A stretch of 64,000 nucleotides of DNA from Flexivirga caeni (GTDB lineage: Bacteria; Actinomycetota; Actinomycetes; Actinomycetales; Dermatophilaceae): NCBI RefSeq assembly GCF_003724155.1, contig NZ_RJJQ01000012.1, forward strand, positions 1-64,000, read 5' to 3'. Positions 18,257-27,546 of this stretch are shown here, in pieces. The notes beneath the pieces are model-generated. The model saw only the letters and a program-made list of their open reading frames with translations. It was not told where the DNA came from and ran no database searches. The position numbers were made by a program, and so were the translations under genes. Position 1 is the stretch's first letter. Each line of letters starts with the position of its first letter.

Positions 18257-19423
18257 GTGACGCACGGTTCTACGTTACGTGTCGGTACGCCGGACGGGGG
18301 CAGCCAGGCCCGGCGATACTCCCGCCATACCCTGCTCCCCGAGGTCGGATCTGCCGGGCAGCGCGCGCTCGCCGACGCCCGGGTGGTCGTGGTCGGCGCC
18401 GGAGGACTCGCCGCCGCGGTGCTGCCGTTGCTGGCCGGTGCAGGTGTCGGACTGCTCACCGTCGTGGACGACGACGTGGTCGAACTCAGCAACCTGCACC
18501 GTCAGGTGATTCACCGCACCGATGACATCGGGATTCCGAAGGTCGAGTCGGCCGTGCGATTCGTGCGCGACCTCAACCCGGAGATCGAGGTCTGCGGCAT
18601 CCAGGAGCGGCTCGGCGTCGGGAACGCGCTGCCGATCTTCGCCGAGCACGACCTCGTCGTCGATGCCACCGACAACTTCGCGGCCCGCTATCTCGTCAAT
18701 GACGCGTGCGTGCTGCTCGGGCTGCCGCTGGTGTGGTCATCGATCAGCCGGTTCGACGGACAGGTCACCGTCTGGGCGTATGGCGAATCCCCTTGCTACC
18801 GATGCATTTTCCCGTCCGCACCGCCGGCCGGTGCGGTGCCGTCCTGCGCGGAGGGCGGCGTCATCGGGCCGTTGCCCGGCGTGATGGGCGCGATCCAGGC
18901 GACGGAGGCGCTCAAGTTGCTGCTCGGCATCGGACAGCCGCTCGCCGGGCGCATCGTCGTGCATGACGCGCTCGCCGGCACCTGGTCGGAGATTCCGGTC
19001 ACGCGCGATCCCGGGTGCGCGATCTGCGGGGACAACCCGACGATCACGACGTTGCGTGAGGAGGCGGCCATGGATCCCGCTGCGGACACCGATCCCGTGC
19101 CGCTCATCGCGGCGACCGAACTGGCCGGGCTGATCAGTGCGGGTGACGCTCCGCTGCTGGTCGATGTGCGTGGTCCTGAGGAGCGGGCGATCGTGGCGCT
19201 GCCTGGCGCCATACCGATCGAGCTTGCGCAGTTGCGCGACGGGAGCGGTTTCGATCGGCTGGCCGGGGTGGATGCGGGCACCGTCTTCTACTGCAAGGGC
19301 GGAGCGCGATCGGCCGAGGCCGTGCGGCTCGTCGAAGCCGCGACCGGGGTACGGGCCCGGTCGCTCGACGGGGGCGTGCTGGCATGGATCGACCAGGTTG
19401 ACCCGTCGCTGCCGAGGTATTGA
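18257..19423 (+). CDS. moeZ: MoeZ-type adenylyltransferase / sulfurtransferase
   Basis: A 388-residue protein with an N-terminal ThiF/MoeB E1-like domain (about 20-265) and a C-terminal rhodanese domain (about 285-385). The nucleotide loop is VVVGAGGLA near 50; zinc Cys pairs are CYRC near 180 and CAIC near 255; the rhodanese catalytic Cys is in FYCKGGARS near 345. MoeZ enzymes adenylate and then thiocarboxylate MoaD, CysO or ThiS-like sulfur carriers for molybdopterin, cysteine or thiamine synthesis. MoaE at 54521 is a possible pathway partner. The GTG start at 18257 sits where the family begins. The ATL gene starts one base after its stop. Confidence 0.9.
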   Translation: MTHGSTLRVGTPDGGSQARRYSRHTLLPEVGSAGQRALADARVVVVGAGGLAAAVLPLLAGAGVGLLTVVDDDVVELSNLHRQVIHRTDDIGIPKVESAVRFVRDLNPEIEVCGIQERLGVGNALPIFAEHDLVVDATDNFAARYLVNDACVLLGLPLVWSSISRFDGQVTVWAYGESPCYRCIFPSAPPAGAVPSCAEGGVIGPLPGVMGAIQATEALKLLLGIGQPLAGRIVVHDALAGTWSEIPVTRDPGCAICGDNPTITTLREEAAMDPAADTDPVPLIAATELAGLISAGDAPLLVDVRGPEERAIVALPGAIPIELAQLRDGSGFDRLAGVDAGTVFYCKGGARSAEAVRLVEAATGVRARSLDGGVLAWIDQVDPSLPRY

Positions 19424-19424
19424 G

Positions 19425-19781
19425 GTGATCGTCCACGACTTGCCCGACCTCGCCGACGCGGTGCTCGAGGTCGTCGATCAGGTGCCGGAGGGCACGGTCG
19501 TCACGTATGGCGACATCGGCAAGGTCGTCGGAGCCGGTCCGCGGCAGGTCGGCGCGGTCCTGTCGCAGTATGGCGGGATGGTCACCTGGTGGCGGGTGTT
19601 GCGTGCCGATGGACGACCGCCGCAGGGCCATGAGGCCGAGGCGCTGCAGCACTACCGGTCGGAGGGCACGCCGTTGAAAGGCGTCTTCCTGGACCGTGTC
19701 GACCTGGCCCGGGCCCGCTTCGACCTCGGCGGGGTAGTGGTGCCCGGCCCGGGTTCGGAGGGTGCGCCGGGGCGTGCGTAA
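19425..19781 (+). CDS. Alkyltransferase-like protein (ATL)
   Basis: A 118-residue MGMT-fold protein. VVTYGDIGKVVG and PRQVGAVLSQ form the DNA-binding helix-turn-helix. The position of the catalytic PCHRV motif of O6-alkylguanine transferases reads WWRVLRADG, so the reactive Cys is replaced by Trp. ATL proteins bind O6-alkylguanine without repairing it and hand the lesion to nucleotide excision repair. The GTG start lies one base after the moeZ stop, so the two form an operon, the same arrangement as in Mycobacterium. The UvrD2 and AdnAB genes nearby fit a repair context. Confidence 0.85.
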   Translation: MIVHDLPDLADAVLEVVDQVPEGTVVTYGDIGKVVGAGPRQVGAVLSQYGGMVTWWRVLRADGRPPQGHEAEALQHYRSEGTPLKGVFLDRVDLARARFDLGGVVVPGPGSEGAPGRA

Positions 19782-19874
19782 CCGGCAACGGTCGCTGGTT
19801 CGGGACCCGGAAAACGGGGTGAGGCGGCGGAAGGTGTGCCGGATGGTCAGTTACTGGCGGGTATCTCGCCATAC

Positions 19875-19896
19875 TCACCAGTAAGTGCCCACTCGA
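19875..19896 (-). repeat. Dispersed 22-bp repeat, copy 2
   Basis: Reverse-complement match, one mismatch, to 1226-1247. Here it is also part of a larger inverted repeat: TTACTGG at about 19853 pairs with CCAGTAA at 19877-19883. It lies in the 254-bp gap between the ATL gene and adnA, in which I see nothing else. Confidence 0.5.
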
Positions 19897-20035
19897 TCGC
19901 GAAATTGTTCGGGTAGTCAGAACAGGGGCCGCGGGGTGGCTGACAGCGTCCCGAAAGCGCGACGGTCGCGAGAACGGGACAGCGCGAAGGGCACAGTCCC
20001 GACCGTATGTCGGTGGCGCGTGATGTGATGAACCC

Positions 20036-23000
20036 GTGCTGGAGTTGCGACGTGGGCCCGAGTTGTCGGTGCACGCGCCGGATCTCGACGAGGTCCAACA
20101 AGCCGTGCGCGGAGCCACGGACCGGGCCACCGTGGTGCTGGGCGCGCCAGGCACCGGCAAGACCACTCTCGCGGTCGAGTGCGTCGTCGCCGCGGTGGAG
20201 CGCGGGTTGCGCGCCGATGACTGCCTGCTGCTGGCGCCGACCCGGCTCGCCGCGGCCGAACTGCGCGACCGGGTCACCGCACGCCTGCGCGGCACCTCGA
20301 CCCAGCCCCTCGCGCGCACCCATCAGGCGCTCGGCTTCGGGATTCTGCGGCAGGCCGCGGCCCTGGCCGGCGACCCCGCTCCGCGACTGCTCAGCGGACC
20401 GGAGCAGGACGTCGTGTTGCGCGAGTTGCTCGCCGGGCACGCGGCCGGCGACGGCATACCGCCACAGTGGCCCGAGTTTGTCCGAAACGCGTTGCCCACT
20501 AGGGGTTTTCGAGGCGAGCTGCGCGACCTGCTGATGCGCGCCGTCGAGTGGGGACTCACCGCCGAGGAGCTCGCCGGTCTCGGCCGCCGCCACGACCACC
20601 CCGAGTGGGTAGCTGCCGCTCAGGTGCTCGACGAATACGACCAGGTGACCGCGCTATCTCGTCCCGGCGCGTTCGATCCGGCCTGGATCCTGTCCGCCGC
20701 GGCCGACCTGCTCGACGCCGACCCGGACGCCCGCCGCCGGGTGCAGGACGACGTCCGGTTCGTCGTCGTCGACGACGCCCAGGAGCTCACCCGGGCTGCG
20801 GCCCGGTTGCTCCGGCTGGTGGTTGCGCCCGGCACCCGAGTGGTGCTGATCGGTGATCCGGATGCGGCCGTGCAGGGTTTCCGCGGGGCGGACCCGCTGA
20901 TGTTCGGTGCGCTCGGCACCGCATTCGGAGCGACCGACCACCAGGTGCTGCCCGTCGGCTACCGCCAGCCCGCGGAGCTGCGGGCCGCGGCGATGCTGGT
21001 CAGCGAACGCATCGGCACCGTCGCGGGAGCTGAACACCGAGCAGTCGCAACGCGACCCGGCGGTCGTGTCGAGGTCGCGCTGCTGCGCGCCGCGCCTCAG
21101 GAAGCTGCACACATCGCGGCTCAGCTGCGCCGCGCCCACCTGCTCGACGGCGTGCCGTGGTCGCAGCAAGCGGTGATCGTCCGCGGGCAGGCCCGCGCCG
21201 GCAGCCTGCGCCGTGCGCTCGCGACGGCGGGCGTGCCGGTGAGTTCGCCTCCCACCGTCGTGCCGCTGCGTGACGAGCCGGCCGTGCGGCCCTTCCTCGC
21301 GTTGCTGGAGACCATCGGTGCCCTGCTGCACGACGCGGCGGAACCCATCACACCCGAGGGCGCTGCCGACGTGCTCACCTCCCCGCTCGGCGCTGCAGAT
21401 GCGATCGGCTTGCGCCGGCTGCGCCGGGCGCTGCGCAGCGAGGAGCTGGGCGCGGGCGGCACGCGCTCCTCCGATGAGTTGCTGGCTGCCGCGGTGACCG
21501 GGTTGCCGTGGCTGGAGTTGCTCGGGCCGGTCGCGGCGCCGGCGCTGCGGGTCGCCCACGTGATACGGGCCGGGAAGGAGGCGGCCGTCGCGACCGGTGC
21601 CACCGCGGAGACCGTCCTGTGGGCGATGTGGGAGGCGAGCGGGCTCGCCGCCGAGTGGCAGGCGCAGGCGCTCGCCGGGGGACGCGACGGCACGCGTGCC
21701 GACCAGCGGCTCGACGCGATCGTCGCGCTCTTCTCCGACGCCGCGGCATACGTCGACCGGCTGCCGGGCGCCGCGCCGCTGGACTTCCTGGAGCACGTGC
21801 GTAGCCAGGACGTGCCGGGCGACCGGCTCGTCCCGGCCGCACCCGACGACGAGGCGGTCACGCTGCTGACCCCGCAGGCCGCGGCCGGCCGGCAGTGGCA
21901 GTTCGTGGTCGTCGCCGGGGTGCAGGAGGGCGTCTGGCCGGACCTGCGGCTGCGCGGCTCGCTGCTCGGCTCCGAACGCCTCGTCGACGTGCTCGCCGAT
22001 CGTGGCGACTCGTGGCGCGCCGCCCAGACGGCGGTGCGGTATGACGAGACACGTCAGTTCCTCGTCGCGGTCACCCGGGCGAGCGCGCGGTTGCTGGTCA
22101 CGGCGGTGCGCAGCGAGGACGAGCAGCCCTCGCCATACCTCGACCTGGTGGACCCGCTCGACCGGCCCGACAACCCTGACGCGCTGCGCGAATTCACCGA
22201 AGTCGCCAGGCCGACAACACTTTCCGCGGTCGTCGCCGAGCTTCGGCAGGAGCTCGCGGTCGGAGCGGGCGAGCAGCGCACCCGAGCCGCCGCACAACTC
22301 GCCCGGCTTGCCGCGGCCGGCGTGCGCGGAGCGGACCCCGCGCAATGGTGGGCACTGCGCGAACTCACCGACGACCGGCCGCTGCGGGCACCCGATCAGC
22401 GGGTGCAGGTGTCCCCGTCGCGGGTCGAGTCATTCGGTGAATGCGGGCTGCGCTGGCTGCTGACGTCGGCCGGCGGAGAAGGGCCGGACGTGGGAGCTGC
22501 AGCCCTCGGCACCCTGGTGCACGAGGTGGCGCAGGAGTTCGCCGACTCCGACCCGGAGGCGATGGCGGCCGCCCTCGACGAGCGCTGGGCACGGCTCGGG
22601 CTCGGCGACAGCTGGGTGTCCGAGCAGCAGCGCACGACCGCGCAGCAGATGCTGACCCGGCTGGTCGGCTACCTCGACGAGGCACGGGCACAGGGCTGGG
22701 CGCCGGTCGGTGTCGAGATCCCGTTCGACGTGCTGGTCGGGCGGGCGCACTTGACCGGGCGGGTCGACCGGCTGGAGCAGCGGGACGGGCGGTTGCGGGT
22801 GATCGACCTCAAGACCGGGTCGTCGAAGCCCACCGCCGCCGAACTCGAGACCAATCCGCAGCTCGGCGCCTACCAGGTCGCGATCGCCGAAGGCGGGTTC
22901 GAGCAGGGGACCACCTCCGGGGGCGCGGCGCTGGTGCAGGTCGGCAAGGCGGCCGGGAAGACCGCCGCGACCCAGGTGCAGGCGCCGTTGGAGGAGCAGA

Positions 23001-23146
23001 CCGAGCCACGCTGGGCCTACCAATTGATCGAGGAAACGGCCGACGGCATGTCGGCCGCCACGTTCACCGCCCAGCTCAACAAGCGATGCCGCACCTGCGC
23101 CGTCCGTAAGAGCTGCCCGCTGCAGCCGGAAGGCGCCCGATCCTGA
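20036..23146 (+). CDS. adnA: AdnA-type helicase-nuclease subunit
   Basis: A 1036-residue UvrD-like motor with a C-terminal RecB-type nuclease. Walker A is VLGAPGTGKTT near 34. Motif II reads VVDDAQE near 243, with Asp in place of the usual Glu of DExQ, which agrees with the weaker AdnA motor known in mycobacteria. Nuclease residues include GRVDRLE and VIDLKTG near 925. Four Cys, one in ECGLRWLL near 803 and three in CRTCAVRKSC near 1020, match an iron-sulfur staple around the nuclease. The AdnA-AdnB heterodimer unwinds and resects double-strand break ends. The stop overlaps the adnB start by one base (TGATG). Confidence 0.88.
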   Translation: MLELRRGPELSVHAPDLDEVQQAVRGATDRATVVLGAPGTGKTTLAVECVVAAVERGLRADDCLLLAPTRLAAAELRDRVTARLRGTSTQPLARTHQALGFGILRQAAALAGDPAPRLLSGPEQDVVLRELLAGHAAGDGIPPQWPEFVRNALPTRGFRGELRDLLMRAVEWGLTAEELAGLGRRHDHPEWVAAAQVLDEYDQVTALSRPGAFDPAWILSAAADLLDADPDARRRVQDDVRFVVVDDAQELTRAAARLLRLVVAPGTRVVLIGDPDAAVQGFRGADPLMFGALGTAFGATDHQVLPVGYRQPAELRAAAMLVSERIGTVAGAEHRAVATRPGGRVEVALLRAAPQEAAHIAAQLRRAHLLDGVPWSQQAVIVRGQARAGSLRRALATAGVPVSSPPTVVPLRDEPAVRPFLALLETIGALLHDAAEPITPEGAADVLTSPLGAADAIGLRRLRRALRSEELGAGGTRSSDELLAAAVTGLPWLELLGPVAAPALRVAHVIRAGKEAAVATGATAETVLWAMWEASGLAAEWQAQALAGGRDGTRADQRLDAIVALFSDAAAYVDRLPGAAPLDFLEHVRSQDVPGDRLVPAAPDDEAVTLLTPQAAAGRQWQFVVVAGVQEGVWPDLRLRGSLLGSERLVDVLADRGDSWRAAQTAVRYDETRQFLVAVTRASARLLVTAVRSEDEQPSPYLDLVDPLDRPDNPDALREFTEVARPTTLSAVVAELRQELAVGAGEQRTRAAAQLARLAAAGVRGADPAQWWALRELTDDRPLRAPDQRVQVSPSRVESFGECGLRWLLTSAGGEGPDVGAAALGTLVHEVAQEFADSDPEAMAAALDERWARLGLGDSWVSEQQRTTAQQMLTRLVGYLDEARAQGWAPVGVEIPFDVLVGRAHLTGRVDRLEQRDGRLRVIDLKTGSSKPTAAELETNPQLGAYQVAIAEGGFEQGTTSGGAALVQVGKAAGKTAATQVQAPLEEQTEPRWAYQLIEETADGMSAATFTAQLNKRCRTCAVRKSCPLQPEGARS

Positions 23147-26100
23147 TGTCTGCCGGAAACCGTTATGGCGCAGTCGATCTCGCGACCGCTCTCGGGCTGC
23201 CGCGGCCCACCGACGAGCAGATCGCGGTGACCGAGGCGTCTCCGGACGCGCCGCTGCTGGTGGTCGCCGGCGCCGGATCCGGCAAGACCGAGACGATGGC
23301 CGCCCGCGTCGTGTGGCTAGTTGCCAACGGGCACGTGCAACCCGACCAAGTGCTCGGCCTGACCTTCACCCGCAAGGCCGCGGGCCAGCTCGCGGAGCGC
23401 ATCGGCCTGCGCCTGCGCCGGTTGCGGCGCGAAGGGCTGTGGCTGCCGACCGCCGAGGACGGCACCGAGGCGCTCGCCGAACTGCCCACCGTGCAGACCT
23501 ACCACTCCTACGCGGGGCGGATCGTCGGCGAGCACGGGTTGCGCCTCGGCATCGAGCCGGAGTCCAGGCTGCTCTCCGAGGCCGCGGCCTGGCAGCTCGC
23601 CGCCGAGGCCGTCCTGTCGTATGACGGCCCGATGGACCTGGTCTCCTCGGCTGCGGCCAATGTGACGACTGCCGTCGTGGACCTCGCCGGCGAACTCGCC
23701 GAGCACCTGGTGAGCATCGCGGACCTGGAGCAATACCTCGATCAATTCCTCACGGACACAGCGCAATTGCCGCCGAAAGGGCCGACCAAGGTCACGGGCG
23801 GCGACATCAAGAAGGTCACCGAGTCGATTGCGGCGCGCCGGCAGATCGTGCCCATCGTGGAGCGTTACCTCCGGCTGAAGCGGCAGCGGTCCGCGCTCGA
23901 CTTCGCCGACCAGATGGCGCTGGCCGCCCATCTGGCGCGCAGCTTCCCGGAGCTGAGTGTGCTGGAACGCGGACGTTTCCGGGCAGTGCTGCTCGATGAG
24001 TTCCAGGACACCAGCGAGGCGCAGATGGTGCTGCTGCGATCACTGCACGCCGGGGGAGACGAGGTGGCCGACGCGGTGCGGGTCACCGCCGTCGGCGACC
24101 CCAACCAGTCGATCTACGGCTGGCGGGGCGCCAGTGCGACGACGCTGGCGATGTTCCCCCGGCTCTTCGCCGACGCCTCAGGTCCCGCGAATGTCCTTCA
24201 GCTGTCGCGTAGCTGGCGCAACGACACACACATCCTGGGTGCGGCCAACCGTGTCTCCGGCCCGCTGCGAGCGGCCAGCACGGTGCCGGTAGAAACGCTG
24301 CAGCCGCGTCCCGGTGCGGGGGAGGGTGCAGTCATGGCGGCGCGGCTGGTCGACCAGGAGGCGGAGGCGGCATACCTCGCGGAGTGGATCGCGCAGCGGC
24401 ACATTGCGCCGGACGGCGGCTGGACCGGGCGCACGGCGGCGGTCCTGTGCCGCAAACGCTCGCAGTTCGGCCCGGTCGTGGAGGCGCTGCAGGCGCGCAA
24501 CCTGCCGGTCGAGGTGGTCGGTGTCGGCGGTCTGCTCACCACCCCTGAGGTCGCCGACATCGTGAGTTTGCTGTGGGCAGTGCAGGATCCGACGCGTGGT
24601 GACCAGCTGATGCGGTTGCTCACCGGGCCGTTGATGCGGCTGGGACCGGCCGATCTCGACGGGCTCGGCGAGTGGGCACGCGCTCTGGAGCGGCGCGACC
24701 GGCCGACGGCTCCGGCGGGCGCCGACATCGAAACCGAGACGCGCGACCGGGCCTCGATCATCGAGGCCGTCGACGAGCTGCCGGACGCCGACTGGCGCGG
24801 CCCGTCCGGACAGCGGATCAGTCAGCTCGCGCTGGAGCGACTTGCCGGGTTGGCCCGCGAGGTGCGCCGGCTCCGGGGTATGACGGGGCTGCCGCTCAGC
24901 GAGCTGGTCGTGGAGGCCGAGCGGGCGCTGGCGCTCGACATCGAAGTGCTCGCCCGGCCCGGCCAGACACCCGACACGGCGCGTGTCCACCTCGACGGAT
25001 TCGCTGAGGTGGCAGCGGGTTTCGCGGCATCCTCGGACCGGCCGACGCTCGGCGGGTTCCTCGACTGGCTGGCCGCCGCGGAGCGGGAGGAGCGCGGGCT
25101 CGACCGGCCCTATCTCGAGGCGGAGCCTCGCGCCATACAGGTGCTGACGGTGCACGCGGCCAAGGGTCTGGAGTGGGACCTCGTCGCGGTGCCCGGTCTG
25201 ATCGAGAGCACCTTCCCCGACCATTCCGGGCTGGTGACCTGGAGCGCGGACTACCACGGCTGGAAGATCAGCAAGGACGGCAAACCCGGTGACCCGTCCA
25301 GCTGGGCCGTGAATGCGGCCGAGTGGACGGGGGGCATCGACGGGCTGCCGTTCGACCTGCGCGGCGATGCCGCAGGGTTGCCGCAGTTGCGCTGGGCGGA
25401 AGCGGGGGACGCCGCCGAGTTGCGCGACGCCATCGCCGAATTCCGTGCCGTCGCAGGGCAACACGGACTCGACGAAGAGCGCCGGCTGGCCTACGTGGCG
25501 TTCACCAGAGCGCGATCGGAGCTGTTGCTGACGGCAAGCGTGTGGGCAACCGCAGCCACACCGCGGATCACGTCGCGCTACCTGACGGAACTGATCGACG
25601 CCGGGCTCGTCCAGCCTCAGGCGTGGGAGCCGCTGCCGGAGCCGGAGCCGGGCGACACCAAGGTGGCCGATCCACGGGACGATCGCGACGCCGCCGCCCT
25701 GTGGCCGACCGACCCATTGGCTGCGCGCCGCGCGGAGCTGGCCGACGGGGTGCGGCTGGTGGAGTCGGCGATGACCGGTGACAGCCAGGCGCTGCTGCCG
25801 CTGGAAGACCGCGAGCAGGAGATCGAACTCCTGCTGCGCGAACGCGATCGCGCACGCACTCGACGGCATGGTGCGGTGCTGTTGCCGCGCCACCTGTCGG
25901 CATCCGCGGTGGTGTCGCTGGCCGAGGATGCCACCGAGTTCACCCGCGAGTTGCGCCGGCCGATGCCGGCGCCACCCGCACGAGCGGCTAGGCGGGGCAC
26001 GGCGTTCCACGCCTGGATCGAGCAGCACTACTCCCGGGCCGCGCTCGTCGACGTCTTCGAGTTGCCCGGATCGGCCGACGAGGACGCGAGCGATGTCGAC

Positions 26101-26496
26101 CTGGAGGCGCTGAAGGAGCGCTTTCTCGACTCGGAGTGGGCGGCCCGCACCCCCGTCGAGATCGAGGTCTCCGTCGAGACGTGGATCGACGGAGTGGCGA
26201 TCCGGGGCCGCATCGACGCGGTCTTCGCGCGCGACGCCGTGCCGTCCGGTCCGGCTGGGGGCAACGACGGGTTCGTGATCGTCGACTGGAAGACCGGCTC
26301 CCGCCCGTCCGGTGCGGCGATGCAGGCTCGAGTGCTGCAACTCGCGGCATACCGCCTCGCCTTTGCGCGCCTGCGCGGCATACCGACCGACCAGGTGGAC
26401 GCGGCGTTCTACTACGCCGCGACCGGTGACACGGTCTGGCCGCGGCTGCCCGCCGACGACGCCATCGCGCACTTGCTGGGGTCCGTCCCGGGGTGA
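23146..26496 (+). CDS. adnB: AdnB-type helicase-nuclease subunit
   Basis: A 1116-residue partner of AdnA. Walker A is VAGAGSGKTE near 42, the Ia region FTRKAAGQL near 75, motif II LLDEFQDTSEAQM near 283, motif III GDPNQSIYGWRGA near 320, motif V VLTVHAAKGLEWD near 668 and motif VI AFTRARSELL near 788. The C-terminal nuclease shows GTAFHAWIE, GRIDAVF and VIVDWKTG near 1046. All motor motifs are intact, so AdnB is probably the main translocase. Length agrees with the mycobacterial protein (about 1100). Confidence 0.9.
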   Translation: MSAGNRYGAVDLATALGLPRPTDEQIAVTEASPDAPLLVVAGAGSGKTETMAARVVWLVANGHVQPDQVLGLTFTRKAAGQLAERIGLRLRRLRREGLWLPTAEDGTEALAELPTVQTYHSYAGRIVGEHGLRLGIEPESRLLSEAAAWQLAAEAVLSYDGPMDLVSSAAANVTTAVVDLAGELAEHLVSIADLEQYLDQFLTDTAQLPPKGPTKVTGGDIKKVTESIAARRQIVPIVERYLRLKRQRSALDFADQMALAAHLARSFPELSVLERGRFRAVLLDEFQDTSEAQMVLLRSLHAGGDEVADAVRVTAVGDPNQSIYGWRGASATTLAMFPRLFADASGPANVLQLSRSWRNDTHILGAANRVSGPLRAASTVPVETLQPRPGAGEGAVMAARLVDQEAEAAYLAEWIAQRHIAPDGGWTGRTAAVLCRKRSQFGPVVEALQARNLPVEVVGVGGLLTTPEVADIVSLLWAVQDPTRGDQLMRLLTGPLMRLGPADLDGLGEWARALERRDRPTAPAGADIETETRDRASIIEAVDELPDADWRGPSGQRISQLALERLAGLAREVRRLRGMTGLPLSELVVEAERALALDIEVLARPGQTPDTARVHLDGFAEVAAGFAASSDRPTLGGFLDWLAAAEREERGLDRPYLEAEPRAIQVLTVHAAKGLEWDLVAVPGLIESTFPDHSGLVTWSADYHGWKISKDGKPGDPSSWAVNAAEWTGGIDGLPFDLRGDAAGLPQLRWAEAGDAAELRDAIAEFRAVAGQHGLDEERRLAYVAFTRARSELLLTASVWATAATPRITSRYLTELIDAGLVQPQAWEPLPEPEPGDTKVADPRDDRDAAALWPTDPLAARRAELADGVRLVESAMTGDSQALLPLEDREQEIELLLRERDRARTRRHGAVLLPRHLSASAVVSLAEDATEFTRELRRPMPAPPARAARRGTAFHAWIEQHYSRAALVDVFELPGSADEDASDVDLEALKERFLDSEWAARTPVEIEVSVETWIDGVAIRGRIDAVFARDAVPSGPAGGNDGFVIVDWKTGSRPSGAAMQARVLQLAAYRLAFARLRGIPTDQVDAAFYYAATGDTVWPRLPADDAIAHLLGSVPG

Positions 26497-26617
26497 TCGT
26501 CCTGCGGGACGGCCTCGCCCATTCCGGTCCGCGCCGACTCGTTGCGCAGTAGCCTCGGAAACGTGAGCTGGCTCACCGTAAGCCCCACCCGGGACGCAGG
26601 CCGCTCGAGGAGGCACC

Positions 26618-27433
26618 ATGACCGAGACATCGGACACCACGACCCCGCGACGGCCTCGCCTGCACGGCAAGGTTGCGTTCGTGACAGGCGGAACTCGCGG
26701 CATCGGCGCCGCGATCAGCCGCAGTCTCGCCGAGCAAGGGGCGGCTGTCGCGGCGGGCTACAGCTCGAACGCCGCCAAGGCCAGCGAGTTCATCGCCGAG
26801 CTGGAACGTGACGGTTTCGAGGCGTCCGCCATACAGGGCAACGTGGGTGAGGTCGACGACTGCCGCTCGGCGATCCAGGAGGTCATCGAGCGGCACGGGC
26901 GGCTCGACATCCTGGTCAACAATGCCGGCATCACCATCGACAAGACGGTGCTGAAACTGACCGCGGAAGACTGGATGAAGGTCATCGCGGTCAACCTGAA
27001 CGGTGCCTTCTTCATGGCTCAGGCGGCGTTGCCGCACATGATCGAGCGCGGGTCCGGCCGCATCATCAACATCTCGTCGGTCATCGGCGAGACCGGCAAC
27101 ATCGGCCAGGCCAACTACGCGGCGTCCAAGTCCGGCCTCTTCGGGCTCACCAAGACCCTCGCGCTGGAGGCGTGCTTCCAGCTCAAGCGGGCCGGCAAGC
27201 TGGACGAGGACTCGGTCGGCATCACCGTCAACACCGTCGCGCCCGGATTCATCGCGACCGAGATGCTGGAGCACATCCCGGAGAAGGTGCTCGACGGCAT
27301 CAAGGCGAAGATCCCGGTCGCCCGGCTCGGGCGTCCGGACGAGATCGCGCGCGTTGTGCACTTCCTCGCGGCGGACCAGTCGTCATACATCACCGGTGCC
27401 GTGTGGGGTGTCAACGGCGGCATGGACATGTAG
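26618..27433 (+). CDS. SDR reductase, FabG / acetoacetyl-CoA reductase type
   Basis: A 271-residue short-chain dehydrogenase. TGGTRGIG near 23 binds NADP, NNAG near 100 is the structural motif, SS near 149 and YAASKSG near 166 give the catalytic Ser-Tyr-Lys. The overall pattern (ITIDKTVLKLTAEDWMKVIAVNLNG) is closest to PhaB-type acetoacetyl-CoA reductases and FabG. An insertion around residues 185-205 (FQLKRAGKLDEDSV) is unusual. The start has AGGAGG upstream. It is followed by a mirrored repeat terminator. Confidence 0.85.
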   Translation: MTETSDTTTPRRPRLHGKVAFVTGGTRGIGAAISRSLAEQGAAVAAGYSSNAAKASEFIAELERDGFEASAIQGNVGEVDDCRSAIQEVIERHGRLDILVNNAGITIDKTVLKLTAEDWMKVIAVNLNGAFFMAQAALPHMIERGSGRIINISSVIGETGNIGQANYAASKSGLFGLTKTLALEACFQLKRAGKLDEDSVGITVNTVAPGFIATEMLEHIPEKVLDGIKAKIPVARLGRPDEIARVVHFLAADQSSYITGAVWGVNGGMDM

Positions 27434-27440
27434 CGCGACA

Positions 27441-27538
27441 CGCCGAGCGGGGTACAAACTCACCGAGCGGGGTAGAACGCGGTCCGGAAATCCGGTCGGT
27501 AAGTACCCCGGTCGATGCGGAAGTACCCCGGTCGGTGC
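27441..27538. repeat. Mirrored 20-bp-period repeats between convergent genes
   Basis: CCGAGCGGGGTA occurs at 27443-27454 and 27463-27474, and TACCCCGGTCG occurs at 27504-27514 and 27524-27534. Both pairs have a period of exactly 20 bp and the second pair is the near reverse complement of the first, so the region can fold into two nested or alternative hairpins. It lies between the convergent SDR and phosphotransferase genes and could terminate both. Confidence 0.7.
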
Positions 27539-27546
27539 AGGGGACG

